Assembly (NCBI RefSeq): GCF_000818195.1 | Contig: NZ_JTHL01000001.1 | Span: 5,456,081 to 5,489,946 of the forward strand | From: Streptomyces sp. 150FB | GTDB taxonomy: Bacteria > Actinomycetota > Actinomycetes > Streptomycetales > Streptomycetaceae | Length of the DNA stretch: 33,866 nt | Direction of reading: 5' to 3' | In this document: positions 17,305-26,336 of the stretch, piece by piece | How the letters are laid out: every line of letters begins with the position of its first letter | Position numbering within the stretch: the stretch's first letter is position 1 | The notes under the pieces: model-generated | What the model was told of the DNA's origin: nothing | What the model saw: the letters and a program-made list of their open reading frames with translations, nothing else | The model's database searches: none | Translations under genes and position numbers: made by a program

Positions 17305-18915
17305 TTACGCGATGTGCTCGTTCTCGGCGGCGTCCATCTCGCGCTGGAAGCGGACCTTGAAGTCCCGCAGATAGCCGCGCAGGGACGACTCCGTCAGCGG
17401 GCCGCCGGTGCGGCCCGTGATGCCGTACAGGTCCATCAAGTACAGGCCGAACTGGCGGGCGTTGGGGAAGTCCTGGTGCTCGCTGACGTACTTGCGGAAG
17501 GCGTTGAAGTACGCCTCGTTCCGGCTGAGGTCGTCGGGCAGCCCGGGGAGCGGCAGTTCGTCGGACTCCTGGCCGGGAGGCATCGGGATGTCACCCTGGC
17601 CGGCTTCCGGCGGGAGCTGGCCTTCGTCGGGGACCTCGACGTAGTTCCGCTGCTCGGGGACCGGTACTTGGTACGGGCCCTCCCTGCGCTGGCCCTGGAG
17701 GCTGCCGGGGGCGCCGCCGAGCGGGCGGGTACGGTTCCCCGCCCCGTACGGCACGGTCACGGCGCCGGGGTCGAGGGGCTCGTCACCGTAGGCCGGGTTG
17801 TACGTGCCCTCGTAGACACCGTCGGGTACGACCTGGGGCGCGGCGAACCAGGGGCTCACCGGGTTCGCTCCGGGGGCCTCGGGGACTTCCTGGGGCTGCG
17901 GTTGGGGCTGGGGCTGGGACTGGGGGCCCGGGACCTGCTGGGGCTGAGGCTGGGCCTGGCCCTGCTGCTGCGGGCCCTGCTGCTCCACGTACTGTGCCTG
18001 CTGCATCTGCTGCATCTGCTGCGGCTGTTGCTGCTGTATCTGCTGGGGCATGGGCTGGAACTGGCCCTGGTTCTGGCCGTTCCGGCCCTGCTCCGGCCCT
18101 TGCTCCTGCGCCTGGCCTTGTTCCTGCTGCTGTTGCTGTTCCTGCTGCGCCGGGCCGGCGGGTATCTCGCCCTGCCCCTGCGGGAGTTCGGCCAGCACGG
18201 GTATCGGTCCCGCGGGCAGCAGCATGGGTTCGACCCCGGCGGCGGCCAGTCCGGCGGCCGCGGTGTCGGCGAGCGGTACGCCGAATTTCGCGAGCCGCAG
18301 CGGCATCATCGACTCGATCGGGGCCTTGCGGCGCCAGTTGCGGCCGAATCGGGCCTGGAGGCGCGACTGGTAGATCAGCCGGTCCTGTTCGAGCTTGATG
18401 ACCTGCTCGTAACTGCGCAGCTCCCACAGCTTCATCCGGCGCCACAGCAGGAACGTCGGTATGGGGGAGAGCAGCCAGCGGGTGAGGCGCACGCCCTCCA
18501 TGTGCTTGTCGGCGGTGATGTCCGCGATCCGGCCGACCGCGTGGCGCGCGGCCTCGACGGCGACGATGAAGAGCAGCGGAATGACCGCGTGCATGCCGAC
18601 GCCCAGCGGGTCGGGCCAGGCGGCGGCGCCGTTGAAGGCGATGGTGGCGGCCGTGAGGACCCAGGCCGCCTGCCGGAGCAGCGGGAACGGGATACGGATC
18701 CACGTCAGCAGGAGGTCGAGCGAGAGCAGCACGCAGATGCCCGCGTCGATACCGATCGGGAAGACCAGCGAGAAGTTCCCGAAGCCCTTTTCCAGGGCGA
18801 GTTCGCGAACAGCGGCGTACGACCCCGCGAAACCGATCGCGGCGATGACCGTCGCGCCGGTGATCACGACCCCGATGAGTATTCGGTGCGTGCGTGTTAG
18901 CTGTATCGCGGCCAC
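17305..18915 (-). CDS. DUF2637 membrane protein with Gln-rich region
   Basis: The 536-residue protein starts at GTG 18915 behind GGGAGGGG. The first 125 residues hold about four transmembrane helices (IGVVITGATVIAAIGFAGSY, FPIGIDAGICVLLSLDLLL, WVLTAATIAFNGAAAW, MHAVIPLLFIVAVEAARHAV), the DUF2637 domain found in actinomycete SpdB-like and other proteins. A charged helix (KLWELRSYEQVIKLEQDRLI) follows, then a long Gln/Pro/Gly region (residues 245-360, many CAG codons). The last 70 residues (FRKYVSEHQDFPNARQFGLY to GYLRDFKVRFQREMD) look like a small helical, possibly DNA-binding domain. SpdB relatives act in conjugal spreading, but no transfer genes are near, so its role is unknown. Confidence 0.87.
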   Translation of the reverse strand: MAAIQLTRTHRILIGVVITGATVIAAIGFAGSYAAVRELALEKGFGNFSLVFPIGIDAGICVLLSLDLLLTWIRIPFPLLRQAAWVLTAATIAFNGAAAWPDPLGVGMHAVIPLLFIVAVEAARHAVGRIADITADKHMEGVRLTRWLLSPIPTFLLWRRMKLWELRSYEQVIKLEQDRLIYQSRLQARFGRNWRRKAPIESMMPLRLAKFGVPLADTAAAGLAAAGVEPMLLPAGPIPVLAELPQGQGEIPAGPAQQEQQQQQEQGQAQEQGPEQGRNGQNQGQFQPMPQQIQQQQPQQMQQMQQAQYVEQQGPQQQGQAQPQPQQVPGPQSQPQPQPQPQEVPEAPGANPVSPWFAAPQVVPDGVYEGTYNPAYGDEPLDPGAVTVPYGAGNRTRPLGGAPGSLQGQRREGPYQVPVPEQRNYVEVPDEGQLPPEAGQGDIPMPPGQESDELPLPGLPDDLSRNEAYFNAFRKYVSEHQDFPNARQFGLYLMDLYGITGRTGGPLTESSLRGYLRDFKVRFQREMDAAENEHIA

Positions 18916-19081
18916 GCGCGGCCCCTCCCGTATTCGGTGTCAGGTACTCGACTACTCGACATCTGGCGGGCACAGCCTGGCACATGTGTACGGACGGTGT
19001 GGCGTGGGGAGGGTGGAGGGTTGTGGAAAAGCGTGGAAACCGGTCCGACCCGCCCCGGATTTGACCGGGCCCGACGCCGAA

Positions 19082-20005
19082 CTACTCAGCTTTGGCAGAG
19101 CTTTTGCTGGGCGACGGCGAGGGGGAGTGCGACGGCGAGGCGGAGTGTGAGGGGGAGTGCGACGGCGACGCCGAAGAGCCCTTCCCCGATCCGCCGCCGG
19201 TGGCCGATCCCGCCCCGGACCCCGCGCTCGACCCTGATCCAGATCCTGATCCCGATCCGGACCCGGCGCTCGACCCTGATCCCGCGCCCGACCCGGTGCC
19301 CAGGCCGGCCGCCGCGATGGACGCCACCGCCTCCTTGGACGCCGTGATGGCGTCCTTCGTCACGTCGCTGACGCTCGGGGTCTTCTCGCCCGCGTAACCG
19401 GCGCCGTTGTAGTTCAGGGTGAGCACTGCGTTCTCCGTACGGGCCACGATCGTCGCGTACGAGAAGTCGGTGCCGGTCTTCTTGAGCGTGTACGTGACGA
19501 GAGTCGCCTCGTTGCCGATTCCGGTCGACGGGCCCGTCTTGAGGTCCTTGGCGCCCTCGGCGGTCTTCGCGTCGGCGACCTCCTGCGTGTACTGCTTCCC
19601 GGCCCGCGCCGCGCCGCTGCCCAGCGACTGGTCGGAGTCGTAGCGCGAGATGGTGATGTCGAGCCAGCGGTACTGCGAGCCCTTGACACCCTTGTCGTCC
19701 AGACCGTTCCAGGAGCAGCTACCGCGCTTGGAGATGTCGTTGGACTTGCCGGGCGTACCGCCCTTGAGCTTGGCCTTCGGCACGAGGTCGCCGATCGTCC
19801 CGGAGCTCAGCGCCTGGCAGGCCTCGGGCAGCGTCTTGTACTTGGCGGGCGCGACCAGCGCCTCCCCCTTGGCGCTCGGGGTGGCCGAGTCGGCGCTGTC
19901 CTTGCTGTCGGAGTCCGAGGAGGACGAGCAGCCGGCGACGACGAGCATCACCGGAACGGCTGCGCAGGCGAGGAGGCGGGGGAGTCGCGAGGCTGATCGG
20001 TGCAT
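19082..20005 (-). CDS. DUF3558-type lipoprotein (first of two)
   Basis: This 307-residue lipoprotein precursor starts at ATG 20005 after AAGGAACC. The signal peptide ends in the lipobox VAGC with Cys26. A Ser/Asp-rich linker leads to a domain with YKTLPEACQALSSGTIGDLV, CSWNG, and LDITISRYDSDQ. This matches the DUF3558/TPP-like actinobacterial lipoprotein pattern with a Cys pair. The C-terminal 75 residues are (GS)n repeats and SPSHSPSPS. The gene lies downstream of a similar gene in the same direction, 181 bases apart. Function unknown. Confidence 0.85.
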   Translation of the reverse strand: MHRSASRLPRLLACAAVPVMLVVAGCSSSSDSDSKDSADSATPSAKGEALVAPAKYKTLPEACQALSSGTIGDLVPKAKLKGGTPGKSNDISKRGSCSWNGLDDKGVKGSQYRWLDITISRYDSDQSLGSGAARAGKQYTQEVADAKTAEGAKDLKTGPSTGIGNEATLVTYTLKKTGTDFSYATIVARTENAVLTLNYNGAGYAGEKTPSVSDVTKDAITASKEAVASIAAAGLGTGSGAGSGSSAGSGSGSGSGSGSSAGSGAGSATGGGSGKGSSASPSHSPSHSASPSHSPSPSPSKSSAKAE

Positions 20006-20186
20006 GGTTCCTTCAGTGCGGGTCGGCTTGAGCGGCGGCTCGGGCGGTCAATCGGCTCGGGCGGTCGGCTCATCGGCTTGTCGTACGGTTCCGAGCGGCC
20101 ACGGTAACCGCCATGCCGGCTTCGCGGCGCCCGGGTGCGTACTCCGTCCCCGGACGGCGACCGGTCGGGGACGGGTGAGCGACGGC

Positions 20187-21134
20187 TCATTCGTTGAGCT
20201 GATCGCCCAGCTCTTTGGCCAGTGCCTGCGCTTTGTCCTGCATGTTCTTGCTGTCGGGGATCACCGAGGAGACGGCGGGCTGCTCGGTGTACCGGAGGGT
20301 CACGATGACATTCGATGTGCGGAAGACCACGCTCACCGTGCGGTAGTCCATGGCCGCTCCGGACGACGTGAGTACGTCGTTCAGGAACGCGGCGTTCCCG
20401 AGTCCGTCCAGCAGGCGCGGTTCGAGCCCGGGGGTCGTGGGGCTCTCCGTCGACGCGTCCGAGCCGGGCGGTGGCGTGCTGGGGGCGGTGGGCGTGGTCG
20501 GGGTGCTCGGGGTGCTCGGGGTGATCAGCTTCACGCCTGAGCCGGGCTGGGCGAGCGTGTGCGGGTTGGTCCCCGTGGCGGTCCCCGTACCTGTGCCCGT
20601 ACCCGTCCCCGTACCGCTTCCGGTGGCCGCACCCGCGTCGGTCGGCGTGGGCGTCGCTGTCGGCGTCGGCGTGGCGGTGGAGGGGGTCGGCAGGTGAGCC
20701 GCGATCTCCTTCTCCGTGTAGATGTCCTGCGCCTGGCTGTCGTCGCTCACCGTCGGGTCGTACGACACGACACGCTCGATGTCGAGCGCCAACTGGTGCG
20801 AGGCGTCGGGGGCGTCGGCCTTCCAGCTACAGCCGACCCGGCGGTTGGTGTCGTACGTCACGGCCGGTGTGCCCGCGTAGACCTTCTCCTGCTGGTCGGC
20901 GGGCAGCGAATCGGCCCCGGGCAGCAGGTTCTTGAGGGCGGAGAGCGGTACGGAGCCGCAGGGCTCGGGGAGCGTGCGGTACCTCCCTGGCGGAGCGGCC
21001 GACACGCTGGGCTGGCCGGCCTTGGCGTCGATGCCTGCGCCGCTGTCGTCGCTGCCGGACGTACAACCGGCGACACACGCCACGAGGAGCGCGGCCAGGC
21101 CGGGGACGTAAGCCTTTCGCGCCAATCGCTGCAC
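20187..21134 (-). CDS. DUF3558-type lipoprotein (second of two)
   Basis: This 315-residue lipoprotein precursor starts at GTG 21134 behind AAGGGAG and has the lipobox VAGC with Cys24. RYRTLPEPCGSVPLSALKNLLPG, RRVGCSWKAD and LALDIERVVSY align with the neighbour at 19082, so the pair look like tandem paralogues. Between its two globular halves is a 70-residue low-complexity stretch of (TP)n and (GT)n. The last part (VSVVFRTSNVIVTLRYTEQP) matches the neighbour's IVARTENAVLTLNYNGA. It is divergent from rtcB. Function unknown; it probably sits on the outer face of the membrane. Confidence 0.85.
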   Translation of the reverse strand: MQRLARKAYVPGLAALLVACVAGCTSGSDDSGAGIDAKAGQPSVSAAPPGRYRTLPEPCGSVPLSALKNLLPGADSLPADQQEKVYAGTPAVTYDTNRRVGCSWKADAPDASHQLALDIERVVSYDPTVSDDSQAQDIYTEKEIAAHLPTPSTATPTPTATPTPTDAGAATGSGTGTGTGTGTGTATGTNPHTLAQPGSGVKLITPSTPSTPTTPTAPSTPPPGSDASTESPTTPGLEPRLLDGLGNAAFLNDVLTSSGAAMDYRTVSVVFRTSNVIVTLRYTEQPAVSSVIPDSKNMQDKAQALAKELGDQLNE

Positions 21135-21322
21135 GGTCCCGGGCTCCCTTCTTCACGGGGGTTCCGCACGGGGTGCCGCGCGAAAACTGCTTGCCGCCGG
21201 ATGACGGTCGATGGACACAATGTCTACCGCACGCACTGCCGTCGACGCTGGTCGGCCGTCTCTTCTGACGGTACTGGTTCCGGTATTTGCGTTATCTGGT
21301 TATGTGGGGGAATTGAGGGCTT

Positions 21323-22576
21323 ATGTCGTACGTGGAGATCCCGGGCGCGAACGTCCCGATCCGTATGTGGGCCGACCCGGCGACCGTCGAGGGCGCCGCG
21401 ATGCAGCAGTTGCGCAATGTCGCCACCCTGCCATGGATCAAGGGCCTGGCAGTAATGCCGGACGTGCACTACGGCAAGGGCGCGACGGTCGGTTCAGTGA
21501 TCGCCATGCACGGCGCGGTCTGTCCGGCGGCGGTCGGCGTCGACATCGGCTGCGGAATGTCGGCGGTCAGGACGTCGCTCACCGCCAACGACCTGCCCGG
21601 CGACCTGTCCCGGCTGCGCTCCGGCATCGAGCGGGCGATCCCGGTGGGGCGAGGGCTGCACGACGAGATGGTGGACGCGGAGCGGCTGCTCGGGGACCGG
21701 CCGGCGGGGGACGGGGCGCTCGGGGGCGGACCGCTCGCGGGCGGACCGCTCGGGGGCGTGGCGACGGGCTGGGACGACTTCTGGGGGCAGTTCGACGGAA
21801 TCGCGGACGCGGTCAAATTCCGTCAGGAACGTGCCACGAAGCAGATGGGAACGCTGGGCGGAGGCAACCACTTCATCGAATTCTGCCTGGACGAGTCGGA
21901 TTCGGTCTGGCTGATGCTGCACTCCGGCTCCCGGAACATCGGCAACGAACTGGCCGAATACCACATCGGTGAGGCCAGGAAGCTGCCGCACAACCAGGAT
22001 CTGGTCGACCCCGACCTGGCCGTGTTCGTCGCCGACACCCCGGAGATGCGGGCGTACCGCAACGATCTCTTCTGGGCGCAGGAGTACGCGAAGCGCAACC
22101 GCGCGGTCATGATGGGGCTCTTCCAGGACGTCGTCCGCAAGGAGTTCAAGAAGGCCGCGGTCAGCTTCGAACCGGTCATTTCCTGCCACCACAACTATGT
22201 GTCGGAGGAGCGGTACGACGGGATGGACCTGCTCGTCACGCGTAAGGGCGCGATCCGCGCCGGGAGCGGCGACTTCGGCATCATCCCGGGCTCCATGGGC
22301 ACCGGGTCGTACATCGTCAAGGGCCTCGGGAACGCCGCGTCGTTCAACTCCGCCTCGCACGGGGCCGGCCGCAGGATGAGCCGGAACGCGGCGCGCAAGC
22401 GGTTCACCACCCGGGACCTGGAGGAGCAGACGCGGGGCGTGGAGTGCCGTAAGGACGCCGGTGTCGTGGACGAGATCCCGGGCGCCTACAAGTCGATCGA
22501 GAAGGTCATCGACCAGCAGCAGGACCTGGTCGAGGTCGTCGCGAAGCTCAGGCAGATCGTCTGCGTGAAGGGCTGA
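21323..22576 (+). CDS. rtcB: RNA-splicing/repair ligase RtcB
   Basis: RtcB joins 2',3'-cyclic-phosphate (or 3'-phosphate) RNA ends to 5'-OH ends using GTP and Mn. The 417-residue protein carries the Mn ligands and conserved motifs: MPDVHYGKGATVGS, GVDIGCGM with Cys77, LGGGNHFIEF, and LHSGSRNIGNELAEYH. The SHGAGRRMSR motif has His346, which is guanylylated in RtcB enzymes. The ATG follows GAGGG closely. I see no archease or RtcA nearby; the next gene, 51 bases on, is a HEAT-repeat protein. RNA repair after stress, or tRNA/toxin-cleaved RNA healing, is the likely role, by inference. Confidence 0.97.
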   Translation: MSYVEIPGANVPIRMWADPATVEGAAMQQLRNVATLPWIKGLAVMPDVHYGKGATVGSVIAMHGAVCPAAVGVDIGCGMSAVRTSLTANDLPGDLSRLRSGIERAIPVGRGLHDEMVDAERLLGDRPAGDGALGGGPLAGGPLGGVATGWDDFWGQFDGIADAVKFRQERATKQMGTLGGGNHFIEFCLDESDSVWLMLHSGSRNIGNELAEYHIGEARKLPHNQDLVDPDLAVFVADTPEMRAYRNDLFWAQEYAKRNRAVMMGLFQDVVRKEFKKAAVSFEPVISCHHNYVSEERYDGMDLLVTRKGAIRAGSGDFGIIPGSMGTGSYIVKGLGNAASFNSASHGAGRRMSRNAARKRFTTRDLEEQTRGVECRKDAGVVDEIPGAYKSIEKVIDQQQDLVEVVAKLRQIVCVKG

Positions 22577-22599
22577 GGGCCCTCCGCGTGAAGGGCTGA
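22563..22599 (+). repeat. 14-bp direct repeat copying the rtcB 3' end
   Basis: GCGTGAAGGGCTGA occurs at 22563-22576, where it includes the rtcB stop, and again at 22586-22599. The second copy looks like a small duplication of the gene end. It leaves a second stop in the same relation. Confidence 0.8.
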
Positions 22600-22627
22600 A
22601 GGTAAGAAGACGAATGGCTGAGAACGT

Positions 22628-24757
22628 ATGAACGGACCTGGTGATTCCGCTTCCGTCCGGAACACCTCGCTGCCGCCGGGCTCGCTCGGCACCGTCCCCT
22701 GGGCGGAGCTGAGCCACAACTACGGCACGGCGGCGGACGTTCCCGCGCTGTTCGAGGCGATCGCGGGCCCCGACGCCGAAGCGGCGGTGGACGCCTGCGA
22801 CGAACTGACCAACTCCCTGTACCACCAGGGCGGCTGGGTCTGCTCGGCGGCGACGGCGGCGCTGCCGTTCGTGTACGCGCTCGCCGGGGACCCACGGGTG
22901 GTCCCGCGTGTCGAGCTGGTGGACCTCGCGGGTTCGCTGGCCCTGACGGCCCGGGTCGCCCAGCCACGCCACGTCGACGAGGGCTGGCCGGAGGCCTGGC
23001 GCCGCGAGCGGTCCGCCGGGCTCTCTCTGCTCACCGACGCCGACCCCCGGATGCGCAGGGCGGCGGTCGACCTTCTCGCCGACGGCGACGGCCGGGACGA
23101 GGCCAATCTGCCGTACGTGCTGGAGCGCGCGCGACGCGACGAGGACATTCCCACGCGCCTGCACGCCGTGCGTGCCCTGGGCTCCGTCGCCGTACCGGAC
23201 ACGCCGGGAGCGGGGGACGTACGGGTGCTCCTCGGCGACCTGATCGCGCACGCGGGCCCGGCCGGGCAACTCTCGGCGATCCACGCGCTGTCCGGTCTTG
23301 ACCGGCGCGCACCGGCCCGCCACCTCGGACTGATGCTGGACATCCTGACGACCCCCGGCATCGGGGCCGAGCTGGAGCCGGGCTGGGCCGAGTGCGACGT
23401 CGACCGGATCGCGCGGCAGATCGTCGGCACCAGCTACCAACTGCTCGCGCGCGAGCGGGACCAGCCGTCCGAACCGGCCCCGGCCGCAGTCGAGTTCGTG
23501 GTCCGGCTGGCCCGCTCGTCCGCCGACGCGGACGTCCGGCACGCCGCGCTGACCCAGGCCGGCGCGCTGCTGTCCCGGTGGCGCTCCCCGACGCCCGTGC
23601 TGCTCCCCGTACTCGCCGAGTGCCTGGAGGACCCGGAGCCCGGGATCCGGGTGAGCGCCGCGTACCTCCTGGCCGCCGTCGGGCGGGCTGCCGCACCGTA
23701 CGCGGACCGGCTCGCCGCGCACCTCGGGGACACCGGTCCTGACGGCGGGGCGGGCGACGGGCAGGGCGGAACCACCGTGGGCGACCACGCGCTGTGGGGA
23801 CTGACCCGGCTCGGCGATTCGCGCTGCCTTCCGGGGCTGGTCGAGCGGCTGTACGCCAGGCGCGGGACGTTCGCCGCGCACGGCTCGTACGGCCGGGGCG
23901 ACGTGTACCCCTGGTCGCTGCCGGGCTTCCACGAGGTGCTGACACCGCTGCGCGCGTACGCCGCCGTCCTGCTGCCCGGCATCCGCGCCGCGATGCGACA
24001 CGCCTGGGAGGCGGGCGACCGGGCGGCGGGCCGCGCGTTCGCCCAACTCCTGGAGGCATGGGAGGAGGACGCGCTCCCGGCCCTCCCGGAACTCGTCGAC
24101 CTGCTCACCGACCCGCGCTCCGGGCGCGCCGCCGTCCTCGCGATCGGGGCCGTCGGCGCGGGGGCCGCCGACGCCGGTCCCGCGCTGCGCCGTTACGCGG
24201 CGGACGCGACGGAGCCCGCCCAGAGGCGGCTCGCCGCGTGGGCGCTCTGGCGGGTGAGCGGGGAGGCCGGGGACGCGATCGAGGCGCTGTATCTGCTCGG
24301 GCCCGCGCTGGAGGACGAGGACGTGTTCCACGACACGATCCGGCGCCTCGGCGACCTCGGCCCGTTCGCCGGCGCCCACGCGAACCGGCTGCGCCTGCTG
24401 GCGGAGGACACCTCGACGGCGGCCTCCGACTCCTGGACCCGGATCGAGTCGGCCCGAGCCCTCTGGTCGGTGACGGGCGTGGTCGAGCCGAGCCTGTCGG
24501 TGCTGGAGGAGGCCGTCCTGCCCCTGGGGGAGGGCCGGTACCTCCCGCTGATGCTCCGCGCGGTCCGCTCCTTGGCCCGTATCGGCGCCGCCACTCCCGC
24601 CACCCGGGCCGCGCTCCGGGCGGCACGCGCGTATGACGGCAGGCTCGCGTACTTCGGCGGCTGGCGCGCCTTCACCGAGGACGAGGCGATCCGCGAGGCG
24701 ATCCGCGAGGCGAGCGACGGACTGCCGGCGCGGGCGACGCCCACCGACGGCCGCTGA
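22628..24757 (+). CDS. HEAT-repeat protein downstream of rtcB
   Basis: The 709-residue protein is almost wholly alpha-helical repeats. After a short start (PWAELSHNYGTAADVPALFE) come paired helices such as DPRMRRAAVDLLADG, IPTRLHAVRALGSVAVPDTP, DADVRHAALTQAGALLSRW and EPGIRVSAAYLLAAVG. Later come APALRRYAADATEPAQRRLA-like units and RTIESARALWS. These are HEAT/armadillo-type units, a protein-binding scaffold. No catalytic motif is visible. The start ATG 22628 follows GAGAAC, a weak site, so coupling to rtcB 51 bases upstream is plausible. A partner role with RtcB is inference from adjacency only. Confidence 0.85.
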   Translation: MNGPGDSASVRNTSLPPGSLGTVPWAELSHNYGTAADVPALFEAIAGPDAEAAVDACDELTNSLYHQGGWVCSAATAALPFVYALAGDPRVVPRVELVDLAGSLALTARVAQPRHVDEGWPEAWRRERSAGLSLLTDADPRMRRAAVDLLADGDGRDEANLPYVLERARRDEDIPTRLHAVRALGSVAVPDTPGAGDVRVLLGDLIAHAGPAGQLSAIHALSGLDRRAPARHLGLMLDILTTPGIGAELEPGWAECDVDRIARQIVGTSYQLLARERDQPSEPAPAAVEFVVRLARSSADADVRHAALTQAGALLSRWRSPTPVLLPVLAECLEDPEPGIRVSAAYLLAAVGRAAAPYADRLAAHLGDTGPDGGAGDGQGGTTVGDHALWGLTRLGDSRCLPGLVERLYARRGTFAAHGSYGRGDVYPWSLPGFHEVLTPLRAYAAVLLPGIRAAMRHAWEAGDRAAGRAFAQLLEAWEEDALPALPELVDLLTDPRSGRAAVLAIGAVGAGAADAGPALRRYAADATEPAQRRLAAWALWRVSGEAGDAIEALYLLGPALEDEDVFHDTIRRLGDLGPFAGAHANRLRLLAEDTSTAASDSWTRIESARALWSVTGVVEPSLSVLEEAVLPLGEGRYLPLMLRAVRSLARIGAATPATRAALRAARAYDGRLAYFGGWRAFTEDEAIREAIREASDGLPARATPTDGR

Positions 24758-24788
24758 ACGCCTCGTACCGCGCGGCCCGTTGAGGAAG

Positions 24789-26322
24789 TCAGCGCAAGCC
24801 GGGGAAGGACCGGAGTTCGGCGATCCTGAACAGGCGGGCCAGGACCAGATATCCGAGCACCATCGTCACCACACCGGCGGCGAGCGCGAGGCCCGTCTGC
24901 CAGGTGCCGTGGGTGTCCAGCGCGCCCGCGCTCGCGCGGGCCGCCGTCCAGGCGAGGGCCCCGGCGCAGCCGGCGGCCAGGACGAGCCTGGCGTACGTAC
25001 CGGTCAGCCGGCGGCCGTCGATACGGCCGGCGAGGCGGCGCCGGAGCAGGTACGCGGTGAGCAGCATGCCCGCGCCGTAGGAGACGGCGTACGCGCCTGC
25101 CAGCTCGACAACGGCCCAGCGGGCGGGCAGCAGCAGATGGCAGACGACGGCGAGGGCGATGGTTCAAGGCGTTGATCCAGGTCGTCGTCCAGAACGGCGT
25201 ACGGGTGTCCTCGAAGGCGTAGAAGCCGCGCAGCATGAGCGACTGCGCGGAGAAGGGGATCAGGCCGAGCCCCAGCGCCTGCAACATTTGTCCCAGCGGC
25301 CGTGCGGAAGCGGCGTCGGCCGTGCCGTGGGAGAAGAGCAGCGCGGCGATCTGCGGGCCCAGGGCGACGAAGAGGAAGGCCGCGGGGTCCTCGCGCAGGT
25401 CGGCCGTACGGCCCTGGGCGACCGCGCGGCTCATGCGCGGCAGGAGCGTGGTGATCAGCGACACGGTGATGATGGACTGGGGCAGCATCCAGATCGACTG
25501 CGCGTTGATATAGGCGGTGTTGCCCGCTCCGGCGGTCGGCAGCGCCTGGTCGGCGGCGTTGGCGAAGTTGGTGACCACGGTCAGTGAGACTTGGTTGACC
25601 AGGACGAACAGCAGCGTCCAGCGCGCGGCCCTGATGCTCGAACCGAGGCCGGTACGGCGCCAGTCGAAGCGCGGCCGCAGTCGCACGCCCGCAGCGCGGA
25701 CGAACGGGATCAGCATCAGCGCCTGGAGGGCTATCCCGGACGTCGTGCCGATGCCGAGGAGCCGTATCTGTGTGTCGGTGATGTCCTGGACCCGGTCGGG
25801 GACGGTCATCAGGGCCAGGTAGCCGCCGAACATGGTGATCAGCACAAGGTTGTTGAGCACCGGGGTCCAGGTCATCGCCTTGAACTTGCCGCGTGCGTTG
25901 AGGACTTGGCCGAGGATGCCGAACAGGCCGTAGAAGAAGATCTGCGGGAGCAGGAAGCGGGCGAAGATCACGGTCAGCCGGTAGGCGTCATGGCTCTTCG
26001 CGGTGTCCGGCATGTAGAGGCCGACGATCTCGGGCGCCGCCCACACGGCGAGGACGGTGCCGCCGCCGAGCACGCACAACACCAGGGTGGCCAGGCGCTG
26101 TTCGTACGCGCGTCCGCCGTCGGAGTGCTCAAGTCGCGCGCGTACGAGCTGGGGTATGAAAACCGAGTTCAGCGCCCCGCCGACCAGCAGGGTGTAGATG
26201 CTGGTCGGCACGGTGTTGGAGGTGTTGTACGTACTGGCCAGCAGGCCGGTGCCCAGCGCGCCGACCCCGAGGATCTGCCGGATCAGCCCGGTGGCGCGGG
26301 ACACCATGGTGGCCACCGCCAT
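24789..26322 (-). pseudogene. frameshifted MurJ/MviN-family lipid II flippase paralogue
   Basis: From ATG 26322 the frame reads MAVATMVSRATGLIRQILG and many membrane segments with MurJ signatures (LVGGALNSVFIPQLVR, GILGQVLNARGKFKAMTW, MLPQSIITVSLITTLLPRMS, YAFEDTRTPFWTTTWINAL). Near 25161-25169 the frame breaks: one extra base in TTGAACC restores TIALAVVCHLLLPARW, AYAVSYGAG and the C-terminus down to the stop at 24789. About ten residues of the first helix also seem absent, because the ATG comes directly at the motif. MurJ flips lipid II for cell wall synthesis. An essential copy is normally elsewhere in Streptomyces, so this is probably a spare. A sequencing error is possible. It starts 14 bases after the SDR stop. 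Confidence 0.85.
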
Positions 26323-26336
26323 GGGGACCGGGCAGG

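Noticed and set aside
17305..18915. Conjugation function for the DUF2637 (SpdB-like) gene or an integrated element around it.
   Set aside because: No tra, integrase, replication or attachment-site sequence was seen in the region, so only the domain is reported.
25155..25175. Programmed ribosomal frameshift in the MurJ paralogue.
   Set aside because: No slippery heptamer or downstream structure typical for programmed shifting was seen; decay or a base-call error is simpler.
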